A DNA stretch of 64,000 nt from the IMG/VR virus record IMGVR_UViG_3300010367_000050, positions 1 through 64,000 of that record; one strand, written 5' to 3'. The notes below the pieces were generated by a model that made no database searches, was not told where the DNA came from, and was given only the letters and a program-made list of their open reading frames with translations. Source of the DNA: a virus. A program made the position numbers and the translations under genes. The stretch's first letter is position 1; every line of letters begins with the position of its first letter. This document shows positions 1-8,561 of the stretch, piece by piece.

Positions 1-794
1 CATTGGTGGCACTTTCCAAACAGAGACATTAGCTTTACATTCTTAGCTAGTCTATCTCTCCCGGCGTCACAGAGAATAGCCTGACCGAGTTTGGATTTTT
101 GTAATGCCTCATTGGGATTCGTTAGCAACTCGGCCAAGTCAAAGTTGTGTTCTGACAGAATCTTCAAGGCGCTAACCTCACCACAACCCCTGATGCCAGG
201 CACGTTGTCGCCATTCGCTGGCTCTCCCATCAGGCACTTGGCAGCTAACCACGCTCTGGGATGTGGATACCCTTGCGTGTATTCTTTGAAGTTATCCACA
301 GTACAGTACTTGTTACCGCTAGGGGAATAAATGCTGACGTACTTGTCAACGACTTGTAGCAAGTCGCGGTCTCCTGTGACGACCAAGCACCGACGTTTCA
401 CCTTTGACGACACAGCAGCTAACATAGCCATAATATCATCAGCTTCATATTTGTGGGAAGTATGCCAGTGAATGGGCAGGAATTGTCCAAAGTTGGTCCA
501 GAAGTCTTCCACCTGAGCATACATTAGTGTGCGCTTCTCTTTGTCTTCTGGAGAATCCCCGCGATGTATCTTGTATACAGGGTCAACCTTCTGACGAATC
601 TTTTTGCTACCGCTCCCATCCCATACCACGTGACAATCAGCAGCAGGATTCTCCCGGAGAACGGCGGATAAGAGACGCAGCAGACCAAACATTACTTCCA
701 CACGTTCTCCTCTTGAGTTTGTTAGCGGGGGGTGGGTTGACGCTAGGCGGTGAGCAGCGTTGCTACCGTCAAAAACAATAACATCAGTCTTCAT
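1..794 (-). CDS. 5'-3' exonuclease / flap endonuclease, C-terminus beyond window
   Basis: Removes RNA primers and 5' flaps during replication, the job done by the N-terminal domain of bacterial Pol I or by T5/T4 exonuclease. The reverse strand reads openly from ATG 794 to the window edge (264 codons). Visible family marks are an N-terminal VIFVDG-type strand (VIVFDGSNAAHR), YEADDIMAMLA, VTGDRDLLQVV and the helix-three-turn-helix stretch GDNVPGIRGCG. The start overlaps the upstream stop as ATGA, implying translational coupling. The polymerase at 4710-7373 lacks this domain, so the two proteins complement each other. The 3' end cannot be seen. Function is near certain from motifs; exact substrate preference is inferred. 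Confidence 0.9.
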   Translation of the reverse strand, partial: MKTDVIVFDGSNAAHRLASTHPPLTNSRGERVEVMFGLLRLLSAVLRENPAADCHVVWDGSGSKKIRQKVDPVYKIHRGDSPEDKEKRTLMYAQVEDFWTNFGQFLPIHWHTSHKYEADDIMAMLAAVSSKVKRRCLVVTGDRDLLQVVDKYVSIYSPSGNKYCTVDNFKEYTQGYPHPRAWLAAKCLMGEPANGDNVPGIRGCGEVSALKILSEHNFDLAELLTNPNEALQKSKLGQAILCDAGRDRLAKNVKLMSLFGKCHQ

Positions 795-1171
795 CCGTTT
801 CCTCTGTTCCTGGCCCACCAATCCCTCCAGTTTTGTGAGGGAGTTCCCATTTTGATATTGCCGGGCCGATTGTTATGACGATCTGTGTCCAAGTGCCTGA
901 CGTGCTTGCCGCGTTCAAACGCTGCGTTTCCAAACTTGACAAACGCAGCGAACTTGTGTACAGGGACTGGAAAGGTCTGCTTGTTCCTGCTTCTTACACG
1001 TACTTCCAAATACATGTTCCTTGGATTGACCCGCGCCACTAAAGGCTTGCCAGATGCGCTGATGACCTCACCGTCGGGAGTGATTGAATATCCCTTGGAG
1101 ACCATGTCGATACAGCACCAATGAGCGTGGGTGATACAAATCAACCCTTTGTCCAACACTAAAGCTCGCAT
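791..1171 (-). CDS. HNH-type endonuclease-like protein
   Basis: The second half carries an HNH pattern: VHKFAAFVKFGN, then VRHLDTDRHNNRPGN and a closing MGTPSQNW, as in HNH_3 proteins related to free-standing homing endonucleases. The first His of the pair and the N-N pair are present. The open frame extends to a GTG at 1183, but ATG 1171 has an AGGTG ribosome site nine bases upstream and is preferred; a shorter start at 1105 lacks one. It overlaps the upstream small gene by 13 bases and the exonuclease start by ATGA. It may be a selfish nuclease gene lodged in the replication operon or a phage-adapted nuclease; no catalytic test is possible from sequence. Confidence 0.65.
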   Translation of the reverse strand: MRALVLDKGLICITHAHWCCIDMVSKGYSITPDGEVISASGKPLVARVNPRNMYLEVRVRSRNKQTFPVPVHKFAAFVKFGNAAFERGKHVRHLDTDRHNNRPGNIKMGTPSQNWRDWWARNRGNG

Positions 1172-1407
1172 TCGTGAAAACACCTGTCTGGGGGAGGTGC
1201 TGGACGCTTGCCCGCGTCCCTGTCTTTCAAAGCTTGATGAAACACTCCGGCAACCCTTCCAGCCTTAGCCCATCTTGGAATGGGTTTGTAGCTTGCCCAT
1301 CTGTAAGTGCCGTCCTTGGCTTTGTAAATGGTCTTGTACCGCTCATAATACTCGGCATCGAGCAGTATCTGCGGCTGAGGCGGATTGGATGTACCGGAGG
1401 GAATCAT
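1159..1407 (-). CDS. small hypothetical protein, 82 aa
   Basis: No family recognised. The protein begins with a Pro-rich stretch and has a basic, aromatic middle (YRWASYKPIPRWAKAGRVAG) and a Cys/His near the C-terminus. Its ATG directly follows the recA stop codon (TAAATG), so it is translated from the same message as recA, and its end overlaps the HNH gene. The tight junctions on both sides support it as a real gene. Confidence 0.6.
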   Translation of the reverse strand: MIPSGTSNPPQPQILLDAEYYERYKTIYKAKDGTYRWASYKPIPRWAKAGRVAGVFHQALKDRDAGKRPAPPPDRCFHECEL

Positions 1408-2505
1408 TTAGTTGTCCTCTTCAACACCAGCACGTTTCAAAGCCTCCAAGTATCTTGTGATGTTGATGTCTGTGTGTTTGACATCATAGCAGCGAGCCAA
1501 TGCTGCCTTGGTCCAGTTGGGATTCTTTGCCATAAAGCCAGGCAAGGTATGTACGGTGATGCTTTTATCTTTTATCTTGTAGATACCGCCAGTGCCGCCC
1601 GTGACAAGCTTCTTGGCTTTCAGAGTCTCCAAGAAGTTGAACACCATGTCAATGCCGCGGTGGTCAAACATGATGCGGAACGTGATCTTGCGAAGTGGCG
1701 GGCCAACCTTATTCTTCACAACTTTGGCTTCAGTCTTCATGCCGATAATCCGACGTTCCTTGTCCTTCTTGTTATTGTCGACCTGCCCTGCCTTCTTGAA
1801 CAGAATTCGCACGGAGCACCAATGCTTCACAGCACGACCACCAGGCGTGTCAATGTTACCTTCTTCTGTGAAAGCCATGGCGCCAATCTTGTCTCGCACC
1901 TGATTGATAATGATCACGGACATATGATCAGGGACAGCTTGAGCCAACTTGGGTAAATTGCGGCTATTACAACGAGACGCTACACCCACCAGCTGATCAT
2001 CAGTATCAGCTTCGAGTTCAGCCTTCGGTATCAGGGATGGAAGCGAGTCAATACCCATAAGAATCAAGGCATTCGGTGGCATGGACTTCTTCTGAGCCCA
2101 CTCTGCTATGAGCAGTGCTCGTTCATAAAACTCTTCTAAGGTATCCACAGCGATAATGTGAAGCTGCTCTGGATCACCGCCCATCTGACGATAACGATCT
2201 GAATCAAAGGTTCCTTCGCCATCCACAACAAAGTTGATCCCACCGTTGCGAGCATTCTCAATCATGGTCATCATCAAAGCTGTGGTCTTGCCACTGGATT
2301 CCGCCCCAAAGAATTCAATGAGACGCTTCCCAGGTATGCCCCAGCTTGTTGCGTCATCGAGTTCATAAACGCCTGTACTCGTGTGGTGCGTGATGGCAGA
2401 ATTGCGGTTGTCCTTCAAAGGCACAATTGACCCAGCCCCATATTTCTTATGGAAGGACTGGGTCAAGTCGCCTATACCGTTGCTGGTAGAGGTCTTTGTT
2501 GTCAA
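1408..2505 (-). CDS. recA: RecA/UvsX-like recombinase
   Basis: Strand-exchange ATPase that forms filaments on single-stranded DNA for recombination-dependent replication and repair. Walker A is GAESSGKT, Walker B lies in ALILMGIDSLPSL, and the L2-like region is followed by TPGGRAVKHW as in RecA/UvsX. An upstream in-frame ATG at 2562 would overlap the dUTPase gene by 56 bases; the TTG at 2505 sits one base after the dUTPase stop and six bases after a GGAG ribosome site, so it is chosen (365 aa). Neighbours SSB and the UvsY-like protein make up a T4-like recombination set. Function is sure; the start is a judgement. Confidence 0.9.
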   Translation of the reverse strand: MTTKTSTSNGIGDLTQSFHKKYGAGSIVPLKDNRNSAITHHTSTGVYELDDATSWGIPGKRLIEFFGAESSGKTTALMMTMIENARNGGINFVVDGEGTFDSDRYRQMGGDPEQLHIIAVDTLEEFYERALLIAEWAQKKSMPPNALILMGIDSLPSLIPKAELEADTDDQLVGVASRCNSRNLPKLAQAVPDHMSVIIINQVRDKIGAMAFTEEGNIDTPGGRAVKHWCSVRILFKKAGQVDNNKKDKERRIIGMKTEAKVVKNKVGPPLRKITFRIMFDHRGIDMVFNFLETLKAKKLVTGGTGGIYKIKDKSITVHTLPGFMAKNPNWTKAALARCYDVKHTDINITRYLEALKRAGVEEDN

Positions 2506-2506
2506 G

Positions 2507-2965
2507 TTACGCTCCTGTGGAACCGTGTCCACCTTCACCACGTTCGGTTTCATCCAGTTCATCTACCTGGATGGCTTCTCCCATAAAGAATGGGATATAG
2601 CCAATCTGGCAGATACGGTCTCCGGCTTCCCATTCAAAAGGCTCCGTTCCCCGATTTTCCAGGTGAATGGTGATGTCACCGCGATAATCGTTGTCGATGA
2701 GACCTTCCCAGAACAGCCGGACACTCTTCTTGGAAGCCATGCCAGAGCGACTGATCATCAGACCGTGAAGCCTGAACTCATGACCCATGATGTGGGTGCC
2801 AACGTTTACACGGTGCTTTACGCCTGTGTTGACCCGTACCCTGTCTCCAGGAAAAACCACCCCATTGGTGGGAGCATACAGGTCAAAGGCGCCAGACCCT
2901 GGCGTGGATCTCTTGGGGAGAACCGCACCAGGGTGAGTGAGTTTGAATTCAATGCGCGCTGTCAC
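2507..2965 (-). CDS. dut: dUTPase (deoxyuridine triphosphatase)
   Basis: Hydrolyses dUTP to dUMP and pyrophosphate, keeping uracil out of DNA and supplying dUMP. All five trimeric dUTPase motifs are visible: GAFDLYAP, ISRSGMASK, GLIDNDYRGDI, GDRICQIGYIP and RGEGGHGSTG, the last with His where Phe is usual (GGFGSTG). Length 152 aa is typical. Start is GTG 2965, one base after the SSB stop (TAACGTG), with GGAAAG upstream; the longer open frame runs through the SSB gene and is not used. The dUMP it makes would feed the thymidylate-synthase-family enzyme at 8562. Confidence 0.93.
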   Translation of the reverse strand: MTARIEFKLTHPGAVLPKRSTPGSGAFDLYAPTNGVVFPGDRVRVNTGVKHRVNVGTHIMGHEFRLHGLMISRSGMASKKSVRLFWEGLIDNDYRGDITIHLENRGTEPFEWEAGDRICQIGYIPFFMGEAIQVDELDETERGEGGHGSTGA

Positions 2966-2966
2966 G

Positions 2967-4139
2967 TTATTTTGTCTTTCCTTTCTTGTGCTTTTCCAGT
3001 ATTTCGTCCAGGCTGTCAAGGTCATCGTCATCGTCGTCAGCCACCGGCTTCTTGGGGGTTGTCTTGGCCTTAGTCTTGGTCTTGGGGGTTTCTTCCTCTT
3101 CCTCCTCAACCTCCTCTTCCTCATCCACAGGCTCAGGGAATTCCTTCAGGTATTCCTTTGCCGGCTTGGATGGACGCTTACCCTCTTCAAGAGGCGGCGC
3201 ATCACCGTGACCGTTGACGCAGACATTGCCGGATGGGCTCTTGTATCGGTTCAGTCCGCAAACGGAGCAACGAGACTTCAGCTTAGGGAACTTGGTGACG
3301 TCCACCTCATCCTCTTCACTTTCGTCTTCATCCGGTTCGGGCTCAACCACCTTTGGTTTCTTCGCCGGAGCCTTCTCCGGGGCCTTAGACGTGGACTTTG
3401 CCGGCTTCTCATCTTCATCCTCATCGTCTTCGTCCTTGGCAGCGTCCTTGAGAGCAGCCCAGCCCTCATCCCAGACCAGCTTGGCCTTCTCAGGCTCGCC
3501 GCCGAACTGACTAAGCAAGTCCGTGAGATCGACAATCTTGGTGTCCTCAGCATCTTTGCCGATGAATGCCTTGATCTTCTTGGGGTCCTCGAAAAGTGGA
3601 CTGGGACGACGCTTGGGAACAACCTTGTACTCGGTGTTCAGGTCTTTGCCACTCTTCTTGACAATAAGGTCCACGCCCTCGTTGACGTCCAACAAATCGG
3701 CGTAGTCATCGGACGCGAGCAGAGTCAGAATCTCCGTGAGAAGCTGAGGACCACACTCCACGGTCTTCTGCTGGTCGTCATCGTCACGGTCGAGCACGTT
3801 GAAAAAGTACCGGCTCTTGCCCTGCTGATCACGACCCATCTGCTGGTCTTTCTTGTCCTTGGAGTTCAACAGTTCCTTGATCTCAGGGCAAATCTCGCAG
3901 GTATCACCCTTGGTTCCATCCTCGCCGTTGAGGCAGATGACCTTGACGCGGTCTTTCTTGTTCCCCTTGGAGTGGAACATGACTTCAACATAGAAGCCAT
4001 CCATATTGGGGTGTCCGGGCACGATACGGATGTTGTTGTCGCCGTCCTGGAACTCCATGTAATTCTTCTTGTACTTGGAGTTCTTGGACTTCAACTTCTC
4101 CAAAACTTTTTTGTATTTGAGCTGTTCTTCAGTTGCCAT
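2967..4139 (-). CDS. gp32-like single-stranded DNA-binding protein
   Basis: Coats single-stranded DNA at the fork and during recombination. The N-terminal part has the phage SSB pattern: Lys-rich start, a FQDGDNNIRIVPG strand, and a Cys cluster (CLNGEDG..DTCEICPEI) resembling the gp32 zinc site. A long low-complexity acidic/Lys linker follows, containing a second zinc-ribbon (CSVCGLNRY...CVNGHG), and the end is very acidic (six Asp in a row), the usual partner-binding tail. At 390 aa it is longer than T4 gp32 (301 aa). The start overlaps the upstream stop as TAATG. Family call is strong; the role of the second zinc ribbon is unknown. Confidence 0.85.
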   Translation of the reverse strand: MATEEQLKYKKVLEKLKSKNSKYKKNYMEFQDGDNNIRIVPGHPNMDGFYVEVMFHSKGNKKDRVKVICLNGEDGTKGDTCEICPEIKELLNSKDKKDQQMGRDQQGKSRYFFNVLDRDDDDQQKTVECGPQLLTEILTLLASDDYADLLDVNEGVDLIVKKSGKDLNTEYKVVPKRRPSPLFEDPKKIKAFIGKDAEDTKIVDLTDLLSQFGGEPEKAKLVWDEGWAALKDAAKDEDDEDEDEKPAKSTSKAPEKAPAKKPKVVEPEPDEDESEEDEVDVTKFPKLKSRCSVCGLNRYKSPSGNVCVNGHGDAPPLEEGKRPSKPAKEYLKEFPEPVDEEEEVEEEEEETPKTKTKAKTTPKKPVADDDDDDLDSLDEILEKHKKGKTK

Positions 4140-4654
4140 TAGGCGTCATCTCTCTTTCCTGGAAATTTGCCGATATTACGGGTTGAAGCGTCAGGACGGA
4201 TTCGAGGCTCCGATTCCTGAAACATGTTGTTGTTGGACTTGGTGTACAAAGCCACAAGCATATCTCTGCGTTGCTGAAACGCCCACACCAAAGATTCCAG
4301 TGTGGCAGCGGTTACCTTGAAGTTGATGTACGCGTCCTGAGCATCACGAAAAGTCTTGGAGGCACGCACGGCGTACTTGATGCTTTCCTCAGTGATCTTG
4401 AACCCGTTGGGCAAGCCGTCTTTCCTGTACTTGTCATCCAAGCGAGCAAAAATCTGAGTCATGGAAGTCTCCAAAGCATCCAGCTGATTTTGTGCCTGGT
4501 CCCGGAGTGTGGCGTAGAACGCAAACGTGGACGCCTGTGTTTGTAGACACTCTCCCAAGTTGCCCATGTCAATTTCAAGGTCTTCCTCGGGGTGGAGCGT
4601 GTACTTCTTGCCGAATAGCTCCACCTCCAGTTCCTTCATTGGTTCAAACGCCAT
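4139..4654 (-). CDS. UvsY-like recombination mediator (tentative)
   Basis: Mostly helical 171 aa protein. After a short beta start it has a long helix pair (from ASTFAFYATLRDQAQNQLD to WAFQQRRDMLVALY), the layout of T4 UvsY: a helix near 'A..f..Y..lr..a', a charged central stretch with RYRKDGLPNG-type loop, and a final W/Q-rich helix. UvsY loads UvsX onto gp32-coated DNA. Here the gene sits directly beside SSB and RecA in one operon, with TAATG overlap, which favours a mediator. The similarity was judged by eye only; it could also be an unrelated coiled-coil protein. Confidence 0.5.
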   Translation of the reverse strand: MAFEPMKELEVELFGKKYTLHPEEDLEIDMGNLGECLQTQASTFAFYATLRDQAQNQLDALETSMTQIFARLDDKYRKDGLPNGFKITEESIKYAVRASKTFRDAQDAYINFKVTAATLESLVWAFQQRRDMLVALYTKSNNNMFQESEPRIRPDASTRNIGKFPGKRDDA

Positions 4655-4709
4655 AAGTCTTCTCTCCTCTGTACTTTATAAAACATCTTGTCCTCGGTAA
4701 AAGTCGGTA

Positions 4710-7373
4710 TTACGCGGCTTGTTTCCATACTTCCTCTACAATGACCGGAAGTTCACTGAGCTTCTTGACGTCCTTCAGCTGACCCCAGTTCTTGCCAATA
4801 GAGCAATCTGCCACTACTGGAACTCCATCGAGCCATCCGTCATGCGGCGGATTCTCCATGATCCTCTTCACGGCATCGCATACAGCCTCCATCTCTTCCA
4901 TCTTGACAAGCAGGATGATAGAATCATGTACCGTGAGGATGATCTTGGACTGCATCTTGTTCTTGATCAACCAAGCCCGAATGCTAGCGATGGATTGTAA
5001 CGTCCAATCTGAAGCTGTAGCCTGAATGGGCGAGTTGACTCCTTGACGTTCAGCTTTGGCAACAATGTCCTCTTCAGGCGAGAACACAGAGGCCAACCGT
5101 CTGCGGCGTCCGTAAGGAGTGTCAATGTAACCTTGCTCACGCACAAGCTTCTTGGTGTTGTTGATCCAAATCTTGACGCGCTTGAACCGCTTGAAGTAGA
5201 TGCGGATGAATTCCTTGGCTTCTTCCACAGAGCAGCCAATTGTCTTCGCAAGCTTCCTCGGACCCTGACCGTATACAAGACCAAAGTTGATAGTCTTGGC
5301 GACGTTACGTTGGTAGTCAGTAACATCTTCAATAGCAACATTGAATGCCTCAGCTGCAGCACGGCGGTGAATGTCTTCGCCGTCCTGGTAGGCTTTCATC
5401 AGCACAGGGTCTCGCGTCAACGCAGCGAGTACACGAAGCTCAGCCTGAGAATAATCGAATTGAACTATAGCATATCCAGGAATGGCCGCGAACATCTTCT
5501 TGATGGACGGCCAATTACCATCCACAAACGGCTCTCGGGGGTCTGCCTTGAGATTCTTCGGAATCTGCTGGAGGTTGGGATTAGACATAGACAACCGTCC
5601 AGTTTCTGTCCCGGCCACGTTACATGATCCACGAAGTCTCCCATCATCGCAGATCATATCATCCAAGTTCTTGACGAACATGGAATACAACGTGCTCATC
5701 TTGATATAACGGCCCAGCCCCATAATGATATCGTGTTTGTGTTCAAACCACAGAGACTTCATTGTCTCTTTGTCTGTACTGGGGCTTTTGCCACTCTTGG
5801 CAAGCTTGATAGGCTCGAAGCCTAGCAACTCGAACAACAATCTGCGCTTCTGATGCGTGGACTTGGGGTTGAATGTTACAGGCTTGACGGTTACAGGCTT
5901 GAGCTTAGCTCGCTCAATGTCTCCCCGCAACCTGCGTAACTTGGTAGAAGCCTTGTCTGGGTCTACCTGTTCAAGCTCTTGAATCTCTTCAAACCGCTTT
6001 TCAAACCTGGCCTTGCGCTCAGCCTTTTTCTTCTTGATCTGAGTCTTTGTAATCTCATTTTCAATCTGAAGTACCTCGGGGAACTCCCGAAGCCTGGTGA
6101 GCTCTTCATCCAGAAGACGTTCGTATTCAGTCTTGCAATGTTTATGCCAGTCTCTATCAATCGGTGCGCCGGTGTAATATAGATCAGCCAATGCCCTGGT
6201 AGCGGGCATAACAACCTTGTAGAAGACATCCTTGAAGCCCTCATCAATAATAGGCTGAAGCTTCTCATACACACGGTAGGTAACGTCAGCGTCAGCAGCT
6301 GCGTACGTCCACAGGATATCCAGCGGTATATTGCCATATGATCCACCTTGGTCAGGATCAGCTTCCGGGTGACTTGCTTTATAAGCATCCAAGGCATCAT
6401 CGTAGCCACCCATATCTGTATATTCCCACGCGAGAATCTTGAGGCCATGGGTGCCCTTCTCCTCTGTAACTCCGATGTGATGAGCCAGCAGGGTATCAAA
6501 GTCAAACTTAGCGACTCTGATCTTCAGCACTTTCCGGATGTACATCGTATCGAACTGCCCATTATGAGCAATCTTACGAATATGCGTTGTCTCGAATAGT
6601 GACCGGAGTGTTCTGATTATGTAACTGTGCTGCTCCTTGGTCCACGGACTATCCTTATGATCAACCGGAACAACCCAAGCCTTTCCAGCTTTATTTGAGA
6701 AGGCTATAACCTCGACCTTAGCTGGATGAGGCTTGGAGCGAAACGGATTGAGGCTTGAAGACTCAATATCAAACGAAAAGCTCTTAGAGTTCCAGAGCTC
6801 AAACACCATCTTCTTGAACTTGCTAATCGAGTCCACAAGAAGATGATTCGTGGACATAGGTTTGGCTATCTTACCAGCGCCAGCATCCTGAATCTTTTGG
6901 AGGTCAGCTACAAACGTAGCCAGAGAATCGGGGTAGGCAATAACTTGAGTTGGTTGTAGAGTCGGTACACATACGTGCCCGTTTACTTCAAGCACAGCGC
7001 CGTGAGCCATCAGAATTGACTTCTGCTTGGCTACAACCTTACAAGCTGTAGCGCCCATGGGAATCAAGATGGCGGATGGGGATACTCGCTCCAAGAGGGC
7101 GTCTAACAGCGGCCTACACCGTTCAGCCTCTTTGATCTGCGCTTTGAGGTCTTGACCTCCCTGGCATCGAGTCAGGAAGGCCACCTCTACATCGTCTGTG
7201 GGAAAGTCGCACTGCTTCAGCAACTTGACAAGGGTCTTCCTCGCACTATGGGAGTACTGCTCCATAATGAAGAGATACTTGGGGCTGTAATTGAATTCGA
7301 GCGGTGGCAACCACGTAACCGCTGCGCAAGACATCTTACATCCCTGGCACCCAGGATGATTTTTTACTGACAA
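4710..7373 (-). CDS. polA: family A DNA polymerase with N-terminal UDG-like domain
   Basis: Replicative DNA polymerase. Residues 1-165 look like a family 4 uracil-DNA-glycosylase-fold domain with Cys 9, 12, 70 and 86 in the 4Fe-4S arrangement but without the usual catalytic GEAPG loop. The 3'-5' exonuclease is intact: D202/E204 (FDIESSS), N271/D275 (HNGQFD), Y357/D361. Polymerase motifs are FDYSQAELRVLA (D640), RNVAKTINFGLVYG (R689, K693, Y701) and LTVHDSI (H816, D817; Ser replaces the usual Glu after Asp). No 5'-3' exonuclease domain, supplied by the gene at 1-794. Start is TTG 7373 with GGGGAG four bases upstream; the next Met (residue 14) would remove the CxxC. Length 887 aa. Confidence 0.93.
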   Translation of the reverse strand: MSVKNHPGCQGCKMSCAAVTWLPPLEFNYSPKYLFIMEQYSHSARKTLVKLLKQCDFPTDDVEVAFLTRCQGGQDLKAQIKEAERCRPLLDALLERVSPSAILIPMGATACKVVAKQKSILMAHGAVLEVNGHVCVPTLQPTQVIAYPDSLATFVADLQKIQDAGAGKIAKPMSTNHLLVDSISKFKKMVFELWNSKSFSFDIESSSLNPFRSKPHPAKVEVIAFSNKAGKAWVVPVDHKDSPWTKEQHSYIIRTLRSLFETTHIRKIAHNGQFDTMYIRKVLKIRVAKFDFDTLLAHHIGVTEEKGTHGLKILAWEYTDMGGYDDALDAYKASHPEADPDQGGSYGNIPLDILWTYAAADADVTYRVYEKLQPIIDEGFKDVFYKVVMPATRALADLYYTGAPIDRDWHKHCKTEYERLLDEELTRLREFPEVLQIENEITKTQIKKKKAERKARFEKRFEEIQELEQVDPDKASTKLRRLRGDIERAKLKPVTVKPVTFNPKSTHQKRRLLFELLGFEPIKLAKSGKSPSTDKETMKSLWFEHKHDIIMGLGRYIKMSTLYSMFVKNLDDMICDDGRLRGSCNVAGTETGRLSMSNPNLQQIPKNLKADPREPFVDGNWPSIKKMFAAIPGYAIVQFDYSQAELRVLAALTRDPVLMKAYQDGEDIHRRAAAEAFNVAIEDVTDYQRNVAKTINFGLVYGQGPRKLAKTIGCSVEEAKEFIRIYFKRFKRVKIWINNTKKLVREQGYIDTPYGRRRRLASVFSPEEDIVAKAERQGVNSPIQATASDWTLQSIASIRAWLIKNKMQSKIILTVHDSIILLVKMEEMEAVCDAVKRIMENPPHDGWLDGVPVVADCSIGKNWGQLKDVKKLSELPVIVEEVWKQAA

Positions 7374-7391
7374 AACTCTCCCCTTGAGTTA

Positions 7392-7967
7392 CTAGACCGT
7401 GTGGTGTACGCCGTGAGGACGGCAATGATCACAAATTTCAGTTATGCCGTGATCGCAGCTGGGTTCACTAACCTCACGCGGAGCCATCATCTTGGCTTTC
7501 TCCAGTTCAGCAGTTACAGACACCAAGAACCGTTTGTATAGGTCCGGACGCCGTACAAACACCCAGGCGCATAGTTTCATGGCGTACGCAGCTAGATCGA
7601 CACACGTGTCCACAAAGGTCTCGCCATTCTCTTCACGGAGTTCCTCCATATACGCTGTAGATGTAATCTGCGAGGCTATACGCTCCCACTTACGCTCCAT
7701 ATTGAAGAACATAGACAGCAACCCGCGCTTAGACCAGCTGTTGTCGTAATACACATTCTTGGCCAATTGGAGGAGGTTGACATACTTGGAAACACGCATA
7801 AAATCTTCTTCAATGCGGTGATCGCGCTTGGCTTCAGCATTGAGATGAGTGAGCTCTGGAACCTTTGAGATTGAAATGTGATTAGCAGCATAGTCCATAG
7901 CAATCTCAAGCTCTGTGATCTGGTGTTTTAGGGCAGGCAAAACGTCTTTATGTCCAACGTTTATCAT
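7392..7967 (-). CDS. DUF1599 / nucleotide-modification-associated protein
   Basis: The middle (YYDNSWSKRGLLSM, MERKWERIAS, then DTCVDLAAYAMKLCAW) matches the DUF1599 pattern (D-Y-x-x-S/W, G-L, K-x-x-R, D-T-x-x-D-L-A-x-Y), a helical family often found in phages beside modified-nucleotide genes. The biochemical role is not established; a nucleotide-binding or pyrophosphohydrolase-like helical fold has been suggested. A Cys/His tail (CDHGITEICDHCRPHGVHH) may bind zinc and is an addition to the core. ATGA overlap with the HD gene upstream. The position in the base-modification block supports a role in nucleotide metabolism. Confidence 0.65.
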   Translation of the reverse strand: MINVGHKDVLPALKHQITELEIAMDYAANHISISKVPELTHLNAEAKRDHRIEEDFMRVSKYVNLLQLAKNVYYDNSWSKRGLLSMFFNMERKWERIASQITSTAYMEELREENGETFVDTCVDLAAYAMKLCAWVFVRRPDLYKRFLVSVTAELEKAKMMAPREVSEPSCDHGITEICDHCRPHGVHHTV

Positions 7968-8560
7968 AGGCGGGATTGAGCCTCCATAAGCAAGTAATCG
8001 ATACTGAGGGGAGATACGCCAAACAGCCCTTCCAACGACTCCTTAGCGGCCTCCAATCTGCGTTTGTAGCTCGTGAGCACAAGATGTAGTGCCGTGTTCC
8101 CCAAATCCATTTCATCCAAACAAAACAGGATACCTTCGGCGCAATCTGCTGCGTCGATCAAGACTCCCACTCCTGTGTGATATGACTCTGTAATCAGTAG
8201 ATTACCCCATAGCTCGTGTAGGTAGTTTGCCTCAGCTGTCTCTATCTGGGGGAACAACTGTTTGATATCCCAAGTGACATCTCCAAACTTGGATTCGCCC
8301 ATATCGTGTTTGATGATCCCAAGAAGAACCTCTCTGGAAATCACCCTCCAATATTCCACGCCCTTAGTGTGATTCATCCCTGCGTTATGGGCGGCATAGC
8401 GCACTTGGAGGTCTGATACAAACAACAGAGCCAACTGACAAGCCCTTCCAACGTGTTCGGCATCGCTCTGCTTACGATGGACTAACAGGCGACTGTACCT
8501 GAACACGTGTGACTGAGCACGTATTACTTGTATGATTTCAGATATGCGAATGTCTGACAT
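7964..8560 (-). CDS. HD-domain nucleotidase (YfbR-like)
   Basis: HD-superfamily metal-dependent phosphohydrolase, probably removing phosphate from deoxynucleoside monophosphates. The pattern R-Y-S-R ... DAEHVGRACQLA gives the first His, IIKHDMGESKFGD the HD pair plus Glu, and a later DAADCAEG the distal Asp, the layout of E. coli YfbR. 198 aa is typical. In a phage that may replace thymine, a nucleotidase of this kind could deplete dTMP, as SPO1-type phages do; that role is inferred. Its stop overlaps the DUF1599 start (ATGA) and its start follows the thymidylate-synthase-family gene by one base. Confidence 0.75.
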   Translation of the reverse strand: MSDIRISEIIQVIRAQSHVFRYSRLLVHRKQSDAEHVGRACQLALLFVSDLQVRYAAHNAGMNHTKGVEYWRVISREVLLGIIKHDMGESKFGDVTWDIKQLFPQIETAEANYLHELWGNLLITESYHTGVGVLIDAADCAEGILFCLDEMDLGNTALHLVLTSYKRRLEAAKESLEGLFGVSPLSIDYLLMEAQSRL

Positions 8561-8561
8561 G

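Noticed and set aside
2937-4142. Long plus-strand frame opposite the SSB gene (401 codons)
   Set aside because: Antisense shadow of a Lys/Glu-rich gene; Leu/Val-rich nonsense-like translation and no ribosome site. The minus-strand SSB has clear family motifs.
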